DNA of 64,000 nt from Gnetum montanum (lineage: Eukaryota; Streptophyta; Gnetopsida; Gnetales; Gnetaceae). Location: NCBI GenBank assembly GCA_015680685.1, contig MNCI01010150.1, positions 751,318-815,317 of the forward strand. The letters run 5' to 3'. The translations under genes were made by a program, and so were the position numbers. The notes below the pieces were generated by a model. It was given only the letters and a program-made list of their open reading frames with translations, had not been told where the DNA came from and made no database searches. Positions 46,321 through 59,690 of the stretch are shown here, in pieces. Positions within the stretch are counted from its first letter, which is position 1. The number at the start of each line of letters is the position of its first letter.

Positions 46321-47144
46321 TGATGACTTATTATCATTCACTTGTTTGATAGGATTCCACGATGCATGGTTTGCTATGTTGATGAGTATGCATTGACATA
46401 GTGTCTTATCTTGCCTAAAAATACATGCTCACCAGCTACATTTATGGCAACCATTCATTAGTTGCTAGCTGAACTCTTACATTTTCATCTTCCTAGAGTT
46501 GGAATATTTTCTAAGTTTTCAAGTAGTAGTGAGAAGTGTATAGATCTTTATTTAGGCTCTGATGTACCTAAGCACCTCAATGCGAATGGAAATAAAGATG
46601 AGCTTTCTTCATAAACCTTGTGACACATGGACTTAGCTTAATGTTTACTTAATGCATTTATTACTTATGCACTTTACTTTAATGCATTTAATTAATTAAT
46701 GAATTTTTTGATAATTAAAGTACATAAGTATGATCATCTTGAGCATACAATGAATGCTTGGTAATCCCAATAGTGCTTAACACTTGGTAACTTAGTAGCA
46801 TTATAATGTGTTTAGGATGTGTATGGAAAATGGGAATGGATGCTTATGTTAGGATTAGCTAAGCATTAGTTAGTTGTTAGATTAATTAAACATTTAATTA
46901 CTTTATTTATTAGCACTTAGAAAAATTTTTAAAAAAACAAAAAAAGCTAAAAATCAAATGCCTTAGTTATATTTAACCATACTTTTGAACTTCATAAGTG
47001 AAACTGAGAAGACAACAATCATGTCTATTTGGTTCATTACCTAGACCTAGTGTACTTAGAGAGATAAAGTCTATGAAATTCGACTAGATCGCTTAGTGAA
47101 CATTATTGACTTGGATGGGCATAGGGACTACTTTTTGCTCATAA
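46321..47144 (+). repeat. 3' LTR of element C
   Basis: TGATGACTTATTATC to TTTGCTCATAA, 824 bp. Aligns with 21486-22329 but with many changes. Keeps CAATAAAGATGAGCTTTC and the run CTAGACCTAGTGTACTTAG. Confidence 0.85.
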
Positions 47145-49006
47145 ACAATAATTATATCTATAATTGTATGATAGCTATGTATACTCTTTAGTAATGATCA
47201 TGCTAGTGTTCAGTGATATATGGTATGTACATGTGTTGCTCGAGCATGTGCAAGACTAATAGTTGATGTAGCTTACTTTGTATCCCATTCCTCTCCTCCA
47301 ATGCAACATTTGTTGATCATTTAGCAGGGGAATTGTAAAAGCTTCTCACTTGGTTTTATGTTGACTTTGTTTAGTTATAGGTGGAAGTCGCAGGGATGTA
47401 GGATAGCATTGAGAGACATAGAGCAAAGGAGGAAAAAACTTCTAGGACTAGTTGATGTATATTTCCATGTACAATAGTATGACCTTTTCATTTTTGTATG
47501 ACCCTCACTATGCTCTTATGTATATGATGATGTTTATGTTTTGTATCTTGTGAAAGCAATACTAAGCTTTAGTTTATGTAGAGATATAGAGTTTTATAAA
47601 TTAAAAAGTATGCTTAGTTTTTAATTTGGCATGGATTTTTATGGAATTTAATCTTTCTTAATATTATATATATTAAGTGGTTTATTCTTAATGTATTTTT
47701 ATGCATCATTAGTTTATAGTTTAGCATGCTTCCAATGTGTTGTTACTAGCAACCCTAAGCATCACTTCATCCTAGCCAGGAGTGGTAGGACAAGGTATTT
47801 CAGGAACTTAGTATGACATAATGTGATATCATTGGTAAGTGATTGGACCTGGTTTAGAACCCTAATGGACAAGATAATGATCATTTAATCACTTTAGTCA
47901 AGGTTCACACTAACCACTAAAATCTTTTAAAACTCAAATTATCAATAACAATCATGTTATATAAACAATAAGTTTTAAAAGTTATAATGAAATAATGAAT
48001 TTAGAATATGCTTTAAAAAATAGAAAGAAAAGATTTTGAATAGGTAAGAAAATAAAACTAAATTTTTATATAAGATATTAGAAATAAGCTACATGTTTAA
48101 TGATGATGAAGTTGAATATTTAAATTTAGGCATTTTCAGAACCATCAATCTTGCTACTATTAGTTCTAATAGGGAAGGCATAGATCAATCTATTCAAGAG
48201 TAGCTACAACAACCATCAGTTGCAACTAATAATGTGATTCATGGAGGTCATGAAAATGGGCTTGGACATGGATAAGATCAAGGATGACCATGGATCGAAG
48301 AAACTAGAAATCTAGAATTGATGTGTAGAGGAGAGAAAAATTTCAAAAATGAGAATCAAAATGGCATGAGTGAGAACGACAAAAAATTCTACAAAATTCA
48401 AGAGTATGATGCAAAATTTATTTATGCATATTTAAAAATTTCAAAACAAATAAATCTTTTCATTTTACATCTATAATTTTAACATGTGTAAATCTTATCA
48501 TGTTATTTACATAGTTACATTGCAAATATATTTTTAGTATGTGCCAACTTTGAATCTTCTCTCATTACTTGGCAATTCATCCTCTAGAATGATCCACATT
48601 ATTGATAATAATAATGTAAATGATTAACAAGAAATGCAAGTCGTTATTATCTACCCATATTCAAGTTAGTATAGATTTTTATTCAAAATTTAATTCATGT
48701 TTCCTAATATTTTTGACTCTTGTAGGACATTGGAAATGCATTTGTGTCTATTATTCAAGCTAAATGTAGAAGAAAAATTGCAACAAGATCAAAAACAGGT
48801 GCAATATAGTAAAAGTGAGCATTGAACAAGGCAACATCAACACAATGATGAATTATATCATCAAATGCATGAAGCTATAAATGTTGCCATTGTACCAACA
48901 ATGAAAATGCCTTCTTTAGAAATTGTTCAATATTTTTTCAAACCTACAATAGACATCTGCAAAAATTTCTCATGTGATATAGAATTTTAATATTGTAGTT
49001 AGAAAT
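47145..49006. other. Spacer right of C
   Basis: AT-rich, no ORF. Bases 47380-47560 (GGAAGTCGCAGGGATG, CATAGAGCAAAGGAGG, TATGACCCTCACTATGC) read like the end of an old chromovirus-type LTR, but I found no partner. Bases 48750-48960 precede the Helitron fragment and may be a broken part of it. Confidence 0.45.
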
Positions 49007-49382
49007 TTTGCAAATGCACATTCTTGCAATGTATGTAATGAAATGTTTCTTGGCATATTATTAGATTCAATGAGAAGTAGAGGACCAACATAGAATAGGT
49101 GTATTAATGAAAATAAACAAAATATTTTTGGCAATTTTGGTTATGAGATCAAATGATTTTCTGCTGAAAATAATATGGATCCAAGAATCCAACTGCCTAT
49201 CCTAGCCTATTTAATTGAGGTTAAAAAAATTTTAATTGCAAAAATCAATCCCATATTGCAAGTGACACATGTAGTTGGTGGACAATTTAGGTATAAGGGT
49301 TGCATAATTAGCTTTTCTTAGGATGTCACACATATTTCTAAGAGACTTCCTCTTATAATTAAAGATATCCTTTTCTTGATAT
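49007..49382 (+). pseudogene. Helitron helicase N-terminal fragment
   Basis: Helitrons are rolling-circle DNA transposons. The frame reads FANAHSCNVCNEMFLGIL, then NNMDPRIQLPILAYLIEVKK, ILIAKINPILQVTHVVGGQF, RYKGCIISFS and DVTHISKRLPL, with three in-frame stops. The order NNMDP, (E)E-LIA---P, GGQ--Y-G-----S-DV, LP fits the region just upstream of the helicase-like domain in plant Helitron proteins, including a CX2C pair. It is cut at 49382 by the LTR of element I. I saw no continuation past 57497 and no Helitron ends. The family call is from my recognition of the motif string. Confidence 0.7.
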
Positions 49383-50268
49383 TGATAAGTGAAGATTCGT
49401 GGTTGGCTGCGTTGACAAGGCCTTGTCGACTTGGTCCCATCAATGCATCATTTCATGCATCGACTTGGCCTCATCGATGTAGGGTTAGCTTTTGCTTATA
49501 AATATGATCTAATTAGCCACATTTATAGCATGTCTTGTCATAGTAGTAGTAGAGCTCTTGCAATTTTTCCATTTGAGAGTTAGAATATTTTCTCGAGTGC
49601 CCACAGTAGGATTCATTGAGTGTATGTATCTTTATTCGAGCATTGTTGTACCTGGGCACAACAATATGTACAACAATAAAGATGAGCTTCTTCATAAACC
49701 TTATAGCATTTTGGATAGTTTAAATCTTTATTCATGCATTTAATTTTCTTATTCACTTATTCAATGGTTTCCATTAATTAAGCTAATTAAGCTAGATAAG
49801 CTAAATAGACTAAGCACATAAGTACAATTTCTTTGAGCGTAAGCATGTATTTAGTTGGTAATCCTAGCAACATTATTACTTGGTGCATCCAGTAGAATAG
49901 TGCTTGGTAACCCAGCAATGGATATGTGGGTTTACATGTACGAAAAGTGGGGATGGATACTTATGTTAGGATGAGCTAGGGACTAGTTAGTTAGATTAAA
50001 TTAGCCATTAAATTACTTTACTTCTCCCTCTAAGTGTCAAGAACACATAAACAAAAAAGGGGATAAAAATCATATACCTCAATTACACTTAACCATACCA
50101 TGAGCATCACATGTGTAATTGAGAGGATAATGAATGATCTTAGGGAAAGATTCAGTTCTTCGATGACCAGTGCACCAAAAGACATAAATTTCTTGGAATT
50201 TGACTAGATGGCATGTGAATGCTTAGTGATTCGTATGGTTGAGCATATGGGTACCTTGCCACTCATCA
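49383..50268 (+). repeat. LTR of Athila element I (forward)
   Basis: TGATAAGTGAAGATTCG to CTTGCCACTCATCA, 886 bp. U3 has inverted words around CAAGGCCTTGTCGACTTGG and CATCGACTTGGCC. TATAAATATG near 49497. R has TTGTACCTGGGCACAACAA then GTACAACAATAAAG, a clear hairpin followed by AATAAA. The PBS follows directly. Confidence 0.85.
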
Positions 50269-50287
50269 TTGGCACTGTTGCTAGGGA
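50269..50287 (+). promoter_or_regulatory. Primer binding site of element I
   Basis: TTGGCACTGTTGCTAGGGA, the tRNA-Asp-type Athila site with a few decays. Confidence 0.8.
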
Positions 50288-50419
50288 ATTTGTTGTTGAA
50301 ACATGTGCTATCTAGGATTAGTAAATATTATTAATATCATTGGATGAACTCAAGGTCAACATCACTCTCACATGGCATATAACTACTAAGCATATTGATA
50401 ATTTTATTTGTTTAGCAAA

Positions 50420-51275
50420 ATGTATTCTTCTTCTCATAGGCATGAAGATTTCAAACCACTAGTCCCACAAGAATGTAAAGTGGTATATACTCATCTAGAT
50501 GAGTATGTACTAGAATTCACCTTTATCCTACATTAGGATGAACAACTATGATGACATGATATGAAGGGCAACATCATCTTTCCCCTTGATCAATTTATTC
50601 CCGAGATGCTACTTCAAACTTTTAAAAAGCTAGGAATCTTAGATCTTCATGAGGAATACGTTATGGATGATCATGACACTCAGGACTATCATTCCACTGA
50701 AACACAATGCAAGTGAGATCGACACCAAGTGAAGCATCATGAGCTTGCAAAGGGAAAACATTTTACTAATCCCTTGTTCTTGCTAAAACAAGATGACAAT
50801 GTGGATCCTCCCCTAAAGGGTTCTCAATATGAAAATTCTCCACCCTCTGTTATTGGTGATGAGGGTGTAACCTTGAACCTATGATCCACCATTCATAAAC
50901 CAGGTTTAGAAAAAAGTGACAATTAAGGTAGGGACTTAGGTAAACATCATAAGGGAAAGGGATCTAAGGATGGTGGTCGTAATGAATGAAGAGGTGGTCA
51001 TGGACACCATGGTGGTGGTCCATCTTCATCTTCATCCAATTACAAACATTCCTCTTCATCTTTTGGTTCTCATAGAAGCCACCATTGAAATAATCATGAT
51101 TAAGGTGATCAATGAGACAATAGAGACCATCAAGGCTATCAAGAACGTAGAGGTGATAGAAACCATCATTAGCATCATTGACACAATCATGATGATGAAC
51201 CTCTGTTGGTGACTCAAAGAATGCTCAACATTGCAAAGGTAGTAAAGATCCCAACTAGGCATGTGAGAGACTCTT
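50420..51275 (+). pseudogene. Element I gag, N-terminal part only
   Basis: Starts ATG 50420 (MYSSSHRHEDFKPLVPQECK), then VVYTHLDEYVLEFTFILH, FPLDQFIPEMLLQTFK, LHEEYVMDDHDTQDYHSTE, a Gly/His/Ser/Arg-rich segment (GHGHHGGGPSSSSSNY) and RMLNIAKVVKIPTRHVRDS near 51220-51275. The gag of C and D continues here into the capsid-like region, but this copy stops: the next bases match integrase of the opposite strand (element H). Several in-frame stops. Confidence 0.78.
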
Positions 51276-53310
51276 AGCATAATGGCCTCTATAAGAATCC
51301 TCATGTGCATCTTAGAGAACTTGAAGCTAATCTACATTAGGAACACACCATTGAACCACACCATTAGTATAACTCTTGGAGAGGTTGTCCTTGATTTCCA
51401 TGAAGTTCTTGCCCTAATGAAGAAACTATTATTTCTTCCTATGGTTCCATTCCTATAACATCTTGTCGATGAGTAGATAGGAGAAGATGCTATCATACTA
51501 GTTTATTTCCTTGGGAGTTTGAGCATTAATAACACCGACAAAGAGGATTTCATCAGGAAATTGATCAGATAATGGGCTCTCATCCTCTTTGTTATTTCAT
51601 CATAGCTAAAAAAGTGGTCATCTACCATATTATTGGTTCCTCTTCAATCAACCATTGTCAAATCAAATTCCTAGAGGATCACCAACCATCGTATGACACA
51701 AGCGCTTACCATTGGCCTATTTATTAGGAACTATATGGCACTATGGTTAGTGTGCACAATTACTTTGTATCTAATCACATAGTTCTTGAACTTTTCTAGG
51801 GTGTACACCACTTCCATAAGCTCCTTTTTAGAGGTGGTGTAGTTAAGTTGTGCACCCCCAATGCTTCTACTTGCATAGTGGATGTAATATGAACTTTTTT
51901 GATCGTACAACTATGTAAGCATAGCTTGCAATGTGTAATTGGATGCATCCATCATGATGTGGAATGACCTACACTAGTATGATGCTCATAGAATTGGAGT
52001 TTCTAAGAGTTTCTTCTTTAGCTGTTGGAATGTATTTTAACATTCCTTGGTCTAGAAGAATGGTGCATCTTTCTTGGTAAGTTCTACTAATGGGTTGACT
52101 ATTTTAAAGGATTTTTTGATAAAGCATTGGTAATAACTAGTGTGGCTAAGGAATGACCTTACATCCTTCATTATTTTAAGTTGTCTAGTTATTATTGGAT
52201 GACCCTTATTTTCTTTAGGTCCACCTTGATCCCTTTATTTGAGATTCAATGCCCTAAGACAATGCCCTATTAGATCATTAGATGACTCTTTACCCAATTA
52301 AGTTGTAAGTTGGTCTCCACATAGCTTTTAAGAACTTGCTCAAGATGGTCTAAGGCTTGTTCAAATGTGGTCTCATAGGTAGAGAATTCATCCATGAAGA
52401 CTTCTACCCTACTACTGATCTGTTGCTAGAAGATGCTAAGGACCAATTGTTGAAACATGGTGGGAGCATTGCATAGGGTAAAGGGCATCTTTTGGTATGA
52501 AAAAGTCCCTTAAGGACTTGTAAACATTATCTTAGCCTAGTCTTATGGTGCAATCTAGATTTGGTTATAGCCACTATAACCATCTAGAAAGCTATAATAA
52601 TAATGCCCTGCAATACTATCTAGTACTTTGTTCATAAATGGCAATGGAAAATGATGTTTGTAAGTTTCCATATTTAATAGCTTGAACTCTATATAGACTC
52701 TCCATTTTCTTTTTTTGAGGAAAAATCACAAGTATAGTAACCCACTTACTATCTATAATAGGATAAATGAACCCAACCTTAAGGAGTTGTTCAATCTCCT
52801 CATTGATGATTTACTTGACTTTTTAGCTCAAGCATATTTATGACTACCTCTTTGATCTAATGGAGGAATCTATATAAGTTCTATGCTAGCATATCCTTGG
52901 ATCAATACCTGTTGACTCATGATTTGACTAGGCAAAGACTTTTGGCCATTTTTTTACAACTTCCAATAATTTCTTCTTTTGTATAGGAGCAAGTGTGACA
53001 TTGATAATTATCAACTTTTCATTGTTCAAAAATTCATACTCCATTCCTACTGATAGAGCTTTTAATTCAAGGGGATCATGCTTAAAATTTTTAGGAATCT
53101 TCAACTCTCCTCAATCAATCTTACTTTATGCATCAGAGAGTTCATGATGGAGCTACTCCAACTTGTCCATGATTTTCACATAAGAGATGGTGAGGCTCTT
53201 AGTTGGTTCCATGCATATTGTTGATCAAGTCTCATTTTCAACTACCAGCTAATAAGTTCCCTCTTGTTTAGTGGCTATTGCTTATAGGAACCTTTGAACT
53301 TCTATGATGT
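51276..53310 (-). pseudogene. Element H RT, RNase H and start of integrase, decayed
   Basis: Read on the minus strand. The RT entry is near 53050-52800. IAPxDxAKIMFTSP and SYQKMPFTLCNAPTMFQQLV lie near 52560-52440, and the catalytic box is FMDEF near 52395 in place of YMDDF. YETTFEQALDHLEQVL and VKSHLMI follow. RNase H and its linker give GGAQLNYTTSKKELMEVVYTLEKFKNYVI near 51860-51770 as two adjoining blocks. The most distal part, near 51330-51270, matches the zinc-finger start of integrase in C at 27560-27620 (LRDAHED--RGHYA). The rest of integrase is missing at the junction with I. Many stops. Confidence 0.75.
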
Positions 53311-56300
53311 CTACACATTGACTATATGATTGAAGTGATGTGCCCTTGACAGTCCATAGTTTTTGCATGTAGTGGCATCCTGTGTCACTATATGCGATGC
53401 ATGGAACTCTCTTCTTCTTAATTTTTCCAAATTCATTTTCCTTGAAATTTCTAATGGAATGTCTCTAATCCCGAACCTTACATCCATGGTGCTTATCCAT
53501 GCTCTTCTCATGATGATAGGAAAGTCCTCTTTGCTATTTTCCACATGGATCACCAAAAAATTGACAAGATATGAACACCCATAAATGGTGGTCATGATGC
53601 CTTTTACCAACCCCAACGAAACAGTGATGGATTGGTTTGCCAACTCCAGTCTAATGTTTCTTTTTCTTAATGTAGAAAGGTTTTATGTTTTGTACATTTT
53701 TGACAAAATCAAGTTAACTCTGAAACCTAATTTTAAAAGAGCCTTACATGGTCCATTTTCAATAATCTGTAAGTAGATAAGAAGACTCCTAGGATCGGAT
53801 CTCTTCCTAGGAAGATGGCCAGCCTTAATCCAATCTATGATGGCATGGGCCAAAATGATAGTGTGTAACTAGGGAGTACTTTATTTCAAAAATTACTTAA
53901 TGAAAATTTCAAAGATTAAAGTAGCAAGGTTAACAGCCATAGGTTTCTATGAGGTCTTTGTAGGGTTTTTGGTTCTAAAGAATGGTTGCTCGCAAGGTTT
54001 GGGCTCAAAATTGCTTAGCTAAGGAGTTGGCTATAGATTTACCACCCTCATAGCATTTCTTTACTATGGATAGGTAGGTATTTCATCCTACATTAATGAA
54101 GCAAGTAGTAGAGGAGTTGATGATGGTGGTGTAGAAGTGGATGGGTGTTGAGAAGAATATTAAGGGAATGGGGACTTCTTCCTTGGAAAAGATGCTTGAT
54201 AGTATTCAAGAGGATAGTAGTAATGTGAGAAGGAAGCATGACTAGAAGAGTCATGTGTATAGATTGGCTACTAAACATAGTACCTATAAGGATTAGGTTG
54301 ATGATAAGGGTACTACTACTTGGCAGGTGACATCCCCCATGACTTTGGATGTTGCCATTACTAGTACTACTCTTGAGGCAAAGGTAGTGCTCCACTTGGA
54401 TAGTGAGCTTTTTGGTGGGATTTCTGCCAATAGTTACCTTATGAATAAGATAACGTTCTGGGTGCTTGTCATTTTTCCAATCTATGATTTAAAGCATACA
54501 TCTTAGATTCTCATAAGTATAACAATATAGGGCAACATCCCTTGAGATGTTCATATTGGAAAATGTCACACCCCTTATCATTGTTAGATTCTAAATCTAC
54601 AACAGCTTCTACTACTGTAGCTTTGTCTTTATCTTTGCGATATTCACATTCAGCCTTCTTTTTCTTTCTTTTTTCATGTTCAATACCTCCTTATCTCTAA
54701 ATTCTTCTACAATCTTCAAAGTATTCTAGAACTTCTCATCCAAGGAGTTCCACATCTTATCAATCTTAGCTAATATTTCAATAATAGATTTTTGGATTAA
54801 TAAGGTTTTCCTTTACACCACTTCATCAAGTGCTACCTTCTTCTCATTTTCATAAAAATGGACCTCCCTCCTATAAATGGAGGGATCTTTGTTGTATTCT
54901 TCTACACTTTCCTAATTTTTTCAGTTCTCCTTCCTCTTTGGATACTTTTTTAGCAAGCCTTTGAATTTGATGAGACCTTAGCTTAGAAAGCCTTCCTTGG
55001 GCATAGATCCTAAGGGTTCTCCTTGTTTCAATTCTAATCCCATCTATGATATGATGTAGTTGATCTTGTTGAGAGTATACATGGCTTAGGCATTGGTGTA
55101 AAAAATAGTAGTACCTACCCATGGCTACATCCAAGGACTCGTGAGTGCCTTGTTTTCACCATTGGATTTGCCTCCTTAGATTAGAAACTTTGAAGTACAT
55201 TTGGTATTTTTTGTTGAACAACTCCAACATTATACTTCATCACTGAATAATTTTTGGTTCCAAGGATTGGTGCCAGCTTTTTTCTTCCTTTATGAGTATC
55301 CTTAGAAACAATTTTAGCATTTTCCATTCATTTTCCACATTTTGCAAGGCATAAGCATCATGGAAGGCTTATAAATGATTTTGTGGATCTAAATTATATT
55401 TCCCTTCAAATTTAGGGATGTTGTTTATATCTAGCCATTTAATGTAGCTATTCTTTAAGTTCTTGGTGGGAATTCTAAAGACCTTTGAAATATTCAGCAT
55501 GTTTCTAGTAGCTAATAGGGGTTCATTGTGGTCATATCGGTCTTTGCAATCACCATTGTGGCTATGATGACTACAATGAGTCCTATTGTGCCTTTGTTCT
55601 TTATGACGCTCATCCCCTTTCTATTACTTATGCCTCTAGTTTCTATTATCTTGGTGGGATCTATGATCATCCCTATCCTACCATTCATCTTCATCATGGT
55701 CTCTGCTACTTCTTCCATGGTCTCGGCCTCTACTTATCTTGTCAGTGTTGGAGGAAGGAGAAGAGGAGGATGATGATGAAGGCAAAGAGGAAGGAGAATC
55801 AACACAAGAACGATGCCTACTACCTCCTCTTTTTCAATCCCTATCCTGATCATCATGTTTATCTTTCTCCTAATGTCTGCATTGTTCCTATCTCTAGATG
55901 AATGGCTATGGTTTCCATCTTTCGAGACCTCCTTTTCTTGAGATCTATTCTTTCCATCACTAAGGTTGTTCACAGTTGACTACAATAATTAGTTAGGGAT
56001 CTCCCTATTAAAGAGAGGAAAAGAATTTATATATTGGGAGGTAGCAAAAAAGAAGTCCTTGTCTTCTTTGTGTGTTTTCAAAAATAAGTGGTTAAGGAAC
56101 CTTTTGCCTTTTGAAGCCTCATATTGAGCTTCCATTTGTTAATCTTACTTTCATTAGGCCTATGTGGAATGGTAATCTTGATAAGCATGGTCTTGAACCT
56201 TCTACCTTGCATTAAGTCCAAAAATGCCCAACTTAATGAGATTATTCAATAGCATCACAAAAACAGATTGGTCAAGAGGTAACACAATGTTGCCCTCCAT

Positions 56301-56470
56301 GCCCCTCCATCACAACTACTCATCCTGATATTGGATGAATGTGAAATACAAAGTGTAAGCATATGGATGAGTATAAATTTTTGGGACATTGGTGTCTTTT
56401 GACCTTCTTACCTTTGATTGGATTTACTTAAGAATGGTGGTGGAGAATATTCCTTGCGGGAAGAAGCCAT
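53311..56470 (-). pseudogene. Element H gag and protease, decayed
   Basis: Gag starts ATG 56470-56468 (MASSRKEY), like C and I. An Arg/Asp/Ser-rich segment lies near 55970-55530. The capsid-like block near 55130-54880 reads GRYYYFLHQCLSHVYSQQD, HHIIDGIRIETRRTLR and QGRLSKLRSHQIQRLAKK. The zinc knuckle near 54580-54530 is CDIFQYEHLKGCC, with Phe for the second Cys, as in C. Protease: FLVIHVEN and EDFPIIMRRAWISTMDVRFG near 53560-53460, followed by SREFHASHI-type sequence where C has KHVPCIAYSDIGC. The LLDS active-site region near 53740 is decayed. Multiple stops. Confidence 0.8.
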
Positions 56471-56601
56471 ATCAGTGATTCTTTAGAAATAGTGTGCAAT
56501 TATTATTAATATTTATCTTAATAATTTAGTGTTAGTTTATTTTAGAACATCATTAAATGTTTTCACTATCTTTCCTATATAGCTCACTTAGCTAACTAAA
56601 A

Positions 56602-56620
56602 TCCTTGGCAATGGTGCCAA
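56602..56620 (-). promoter_or_regulatory. Primer binding site of element H
   Basis: Minus strand TTGGCACCATTGCCAAGGA, tRNA-Asp-type, next to the LTR. Confidence 0.85.
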
Positions 56621-57497
56621 TGATGAGTAGTGAGTAGTTCCTACACCCAACCATATGAATCATAAGCATTGCACTAGAAATCTAGTCGAATTCCATGGAC
56701 TTTATCTTTTAATTGCACTCATGAGAAAAGATAATGACTTAGAGATATAATCATTTTTTTCTTGGCTGTACTTGTGGAAGTTCACTTGTATGGTTAAGTG
56801 AAGACCAAGGCACATAATTTTTATGTATATTTTATATTTTATTTTATTTATCCTAAGTGTAAAACAAACATAATTAATGGTGAATCAACTAATTAAGTAT
56901 CTAATATCTTAATCTAATTATCCTAACATAAGCATCTAATCCCACCTTCCATGCACATCTTGAACTCATTAGAAATACTACCAAGTTACCAAGTGTTAGG
57001 CTATTTGCAGAACCAAGTGATCACACCATTAGGATGACCAAGTGTTAATGGTATGTTCAAGGTAGTTGTACTTATGTGCAATTATTAATTATATTAATAA
57101 AATAAGGATATGAACATAAAATGCATAAGCAATATAATGCATTAATAGAAACATTAAACTATTCTAAAGTGCTAATTCCAAGAATCTCTTCTTTATTGTT
57201 AGCATATCAAAGTGCTCAGGTACATTGAAGTTCGAATAAGGAACTGTACAATACTTGAAGTCCTATTTTGGGCACTTAGAAAATATTTTACTCTAATGAA
57301 AGAAAACTATAAGAACTATGCTATTCTATTGACTTAACATGTCATAAATGTGGTGGATGCATGCATTTATATAGGCAAACATATATAATATATCAACGGA
57401 CTTGTGTCAACACACCTAACCATGCATCAATGGGGATGCGTTGATAGGGATTTCTCAATGGGGTTGCCTTGACGCATGCCCATTGATGCAGCTCATC
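56621..57497 (-). repeat. 5' LTR of element H
   Basis: Plus strand TGATGAGTAGTGAGTAG to GATGCAGCTCATCG; the outer end is set by similarity and could be a few bases off. U3 on the minus strand has CATCAATGGGCATGCGTCAAGG and CAACGCATCCCCATTGATGCATGG, the same style as C. TATATAAATGC near 57375-57365. Confidence 0.8.
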
Positions 57498-59690
57498 GTG
57501 TGATTTATCAAAGAGTGACCATAGGTTTACCTTATTTTTAACATAATGAATTTAATTAATTTTTAAGGGACAACAATTTTGACTCCTTTTTAACTTTAGA
57601 TGTTTCTTCTAGCTTCTTTCACATCTTATATGTAGAGTCCTATTTTTCTGCCAATTGTATAAATTCACTAGATATTCTTAGTACAATTAATATTTACACT
57701 ATCTTATTGTTAGTATCCACTATGGTAGTTTTAGCAAGGCTTCCTTCCAAGATATTTCTTTGCAAAAGAAATCACATCTGGATTTTTTAGATATGATAAT
57801 TGAAAGCTTGTAGCACTTGGATCTTAAGAAATGGGACATAGTTTCTCACTCTTATTATGGTTATATTTGATTTTTGATGTTATAGTTACTCATTTCCTTT
57901 CTTAAATACCATGATAAGTTTATAAAAAGAATGATAAGCAACATGATAGCTAAACATAAGGAAAGATTATAAGACCAAAGATACATATCCTAACATGATT
58001 CTATTAATATTTAAGATATGTGAAACATCATGTTCAAAAAAAATGATCATAACCACACATAGTAGTTACAACTAAATGTTAATAAATGTCTTAATGAAAG
58101 TTAATTATCAAAATAATATAACATCGTAGTATTGCGATGGTGGACAATACCATAATGGTGTAAGCATAAACATCATGATGATAAACAATACATTACAAAT
58201 AAAATAAAATGGTGAGTTTTTAGAATAAGAAGAGAGATCTTTAATAACAAACACATCTATACATGATCGAAATGTCACCAATTTACCACCATTGATGTGA
58301 AATGTCATGCATGTATGCTACTTTAGAAAATGCATAAAAAATCGATTGTGAATTTTATGATAATCGCTAGATTCATTGTGATCTAAGTTACAATGCACTT
58401 AAAAACTACCATCACCACCACCATCAAGAAGAGATAACTCATTATAAAGAAGAGGTAAAGCACAAAGAAGAAAATTAAAAAATGGTAAAATATGGAGAGA
58501 TTCAGCAAAACCAAGATCATATTGATCATTCACGTAATATGAATAGATCAGTAATGCAAATCATCACAAAATGAAAGTAGGTATAAGAGGATAAGTAGAT
58601 TATCAAAATTTATGGAGTTAAGAACATTTCTTCTATCTTAAGAGATTAGTTAAAATCTAAACCTTGTTAAGAAAACATAAGTTTTTATATAAACTCTTCA
58701 AAAGATTTACCATGTATAGCCATGATCAATGGAATGGAAGAGAGCATAAAGCATAATTCATGCCAGGAGAGCCAACATTGCCATGTATATATAGCCACAA
58801 GAGGTAGGATTTGAAAATTTCTGAGAATAAAGAATTAATAATTTATTTTCTAAAAATTAGATAATATGTACCAACAAAAAGGATCCAATGTTTGACCAAT
58901 GGATTGAGGTTACTAAGAAAGTATTAGAACCAGCCCATATGTCCAAGAATGAGTTCTAAAATAAAAGAGTATCTTGAATAAACACAAAATAATTAACATC
59001 TATTTTAAACCATATTCTTACATTATTTCAAAAATCTTAGAATAGGATTTCACCATTGCATTTGCAATTCTATGATTTTTTTGTCTCTTTTTGCAAAAAA
59101 ATGGTGGTTTTTTTGTTGAAGCTTACATAAGCATAGGTCTTTCTAGAACATCATGAAAATGAAAGCCTAGTCTATAGTAATATAATGAATCACCTAATCC
59201 CATCAATGGTTTTCTTAGATGTAGATGAAATGATAATCATCAATCCATTGATTACAATTAGACCTCAGATCTCTTAGCAAGGGTTTGGTATGCTTTCCTT
59301 AAGATGTTTTTACAAAGTGATGGTTTTGGTAAGATTTGATTTCTCTAGGATTATCCTATGGGGAATTCTATAAAACTCTCATCTTCATCAACCAATGTTG
59401 ATATTTTTACTTATATTATCTATACAAATATTTATGTTGATTCTTCAAATGTAGATTTATAGACTAACAAGAAAAAAGTTGTAGGACCTTTTCTATTGAT
59501 GATGATGCTGTTGACCTTTTGGTATATCAAAACCTTGAAAAATGAAGAGGTTTTAAGTTTTCTTGTGAGATCTTGGAGGTCTAATAAAGAATATTAAGGA
59601 GACTAAGATAAGAGTAGAAATTAACAAACTAGAATACTAAAGTCTAACCAGAAAATGAAAGGATTTGAAGAAAATAAGAAGGATACAAGA
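57498..59690. other. AT-rich spacer
   Basis: No ORF longer than about 66 codons and no repeat or element end that I can defend. It contains many short A and T runs. Confidence 0.5.

Larger units (their letters stand above)
21486..47144 (+). mobile_element. Element C: Athila-lineage element with env-position ORF, interrupted by B
   Basis: Both LTRs (21486-22329 and 46321-47144), PBS, gag, protease, RT, RNase H, integrase, a 3' region, PPT. Element B (30623-43889) lies within the 3' region; removing it leaves about 12.4 kb. The 3' LTR ends CTCATAA where CTCATCA is expected. Flanks ATAGT and ACAAT match at only three of five positions, so the target duplication is not secure. Confidence 0.87.
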
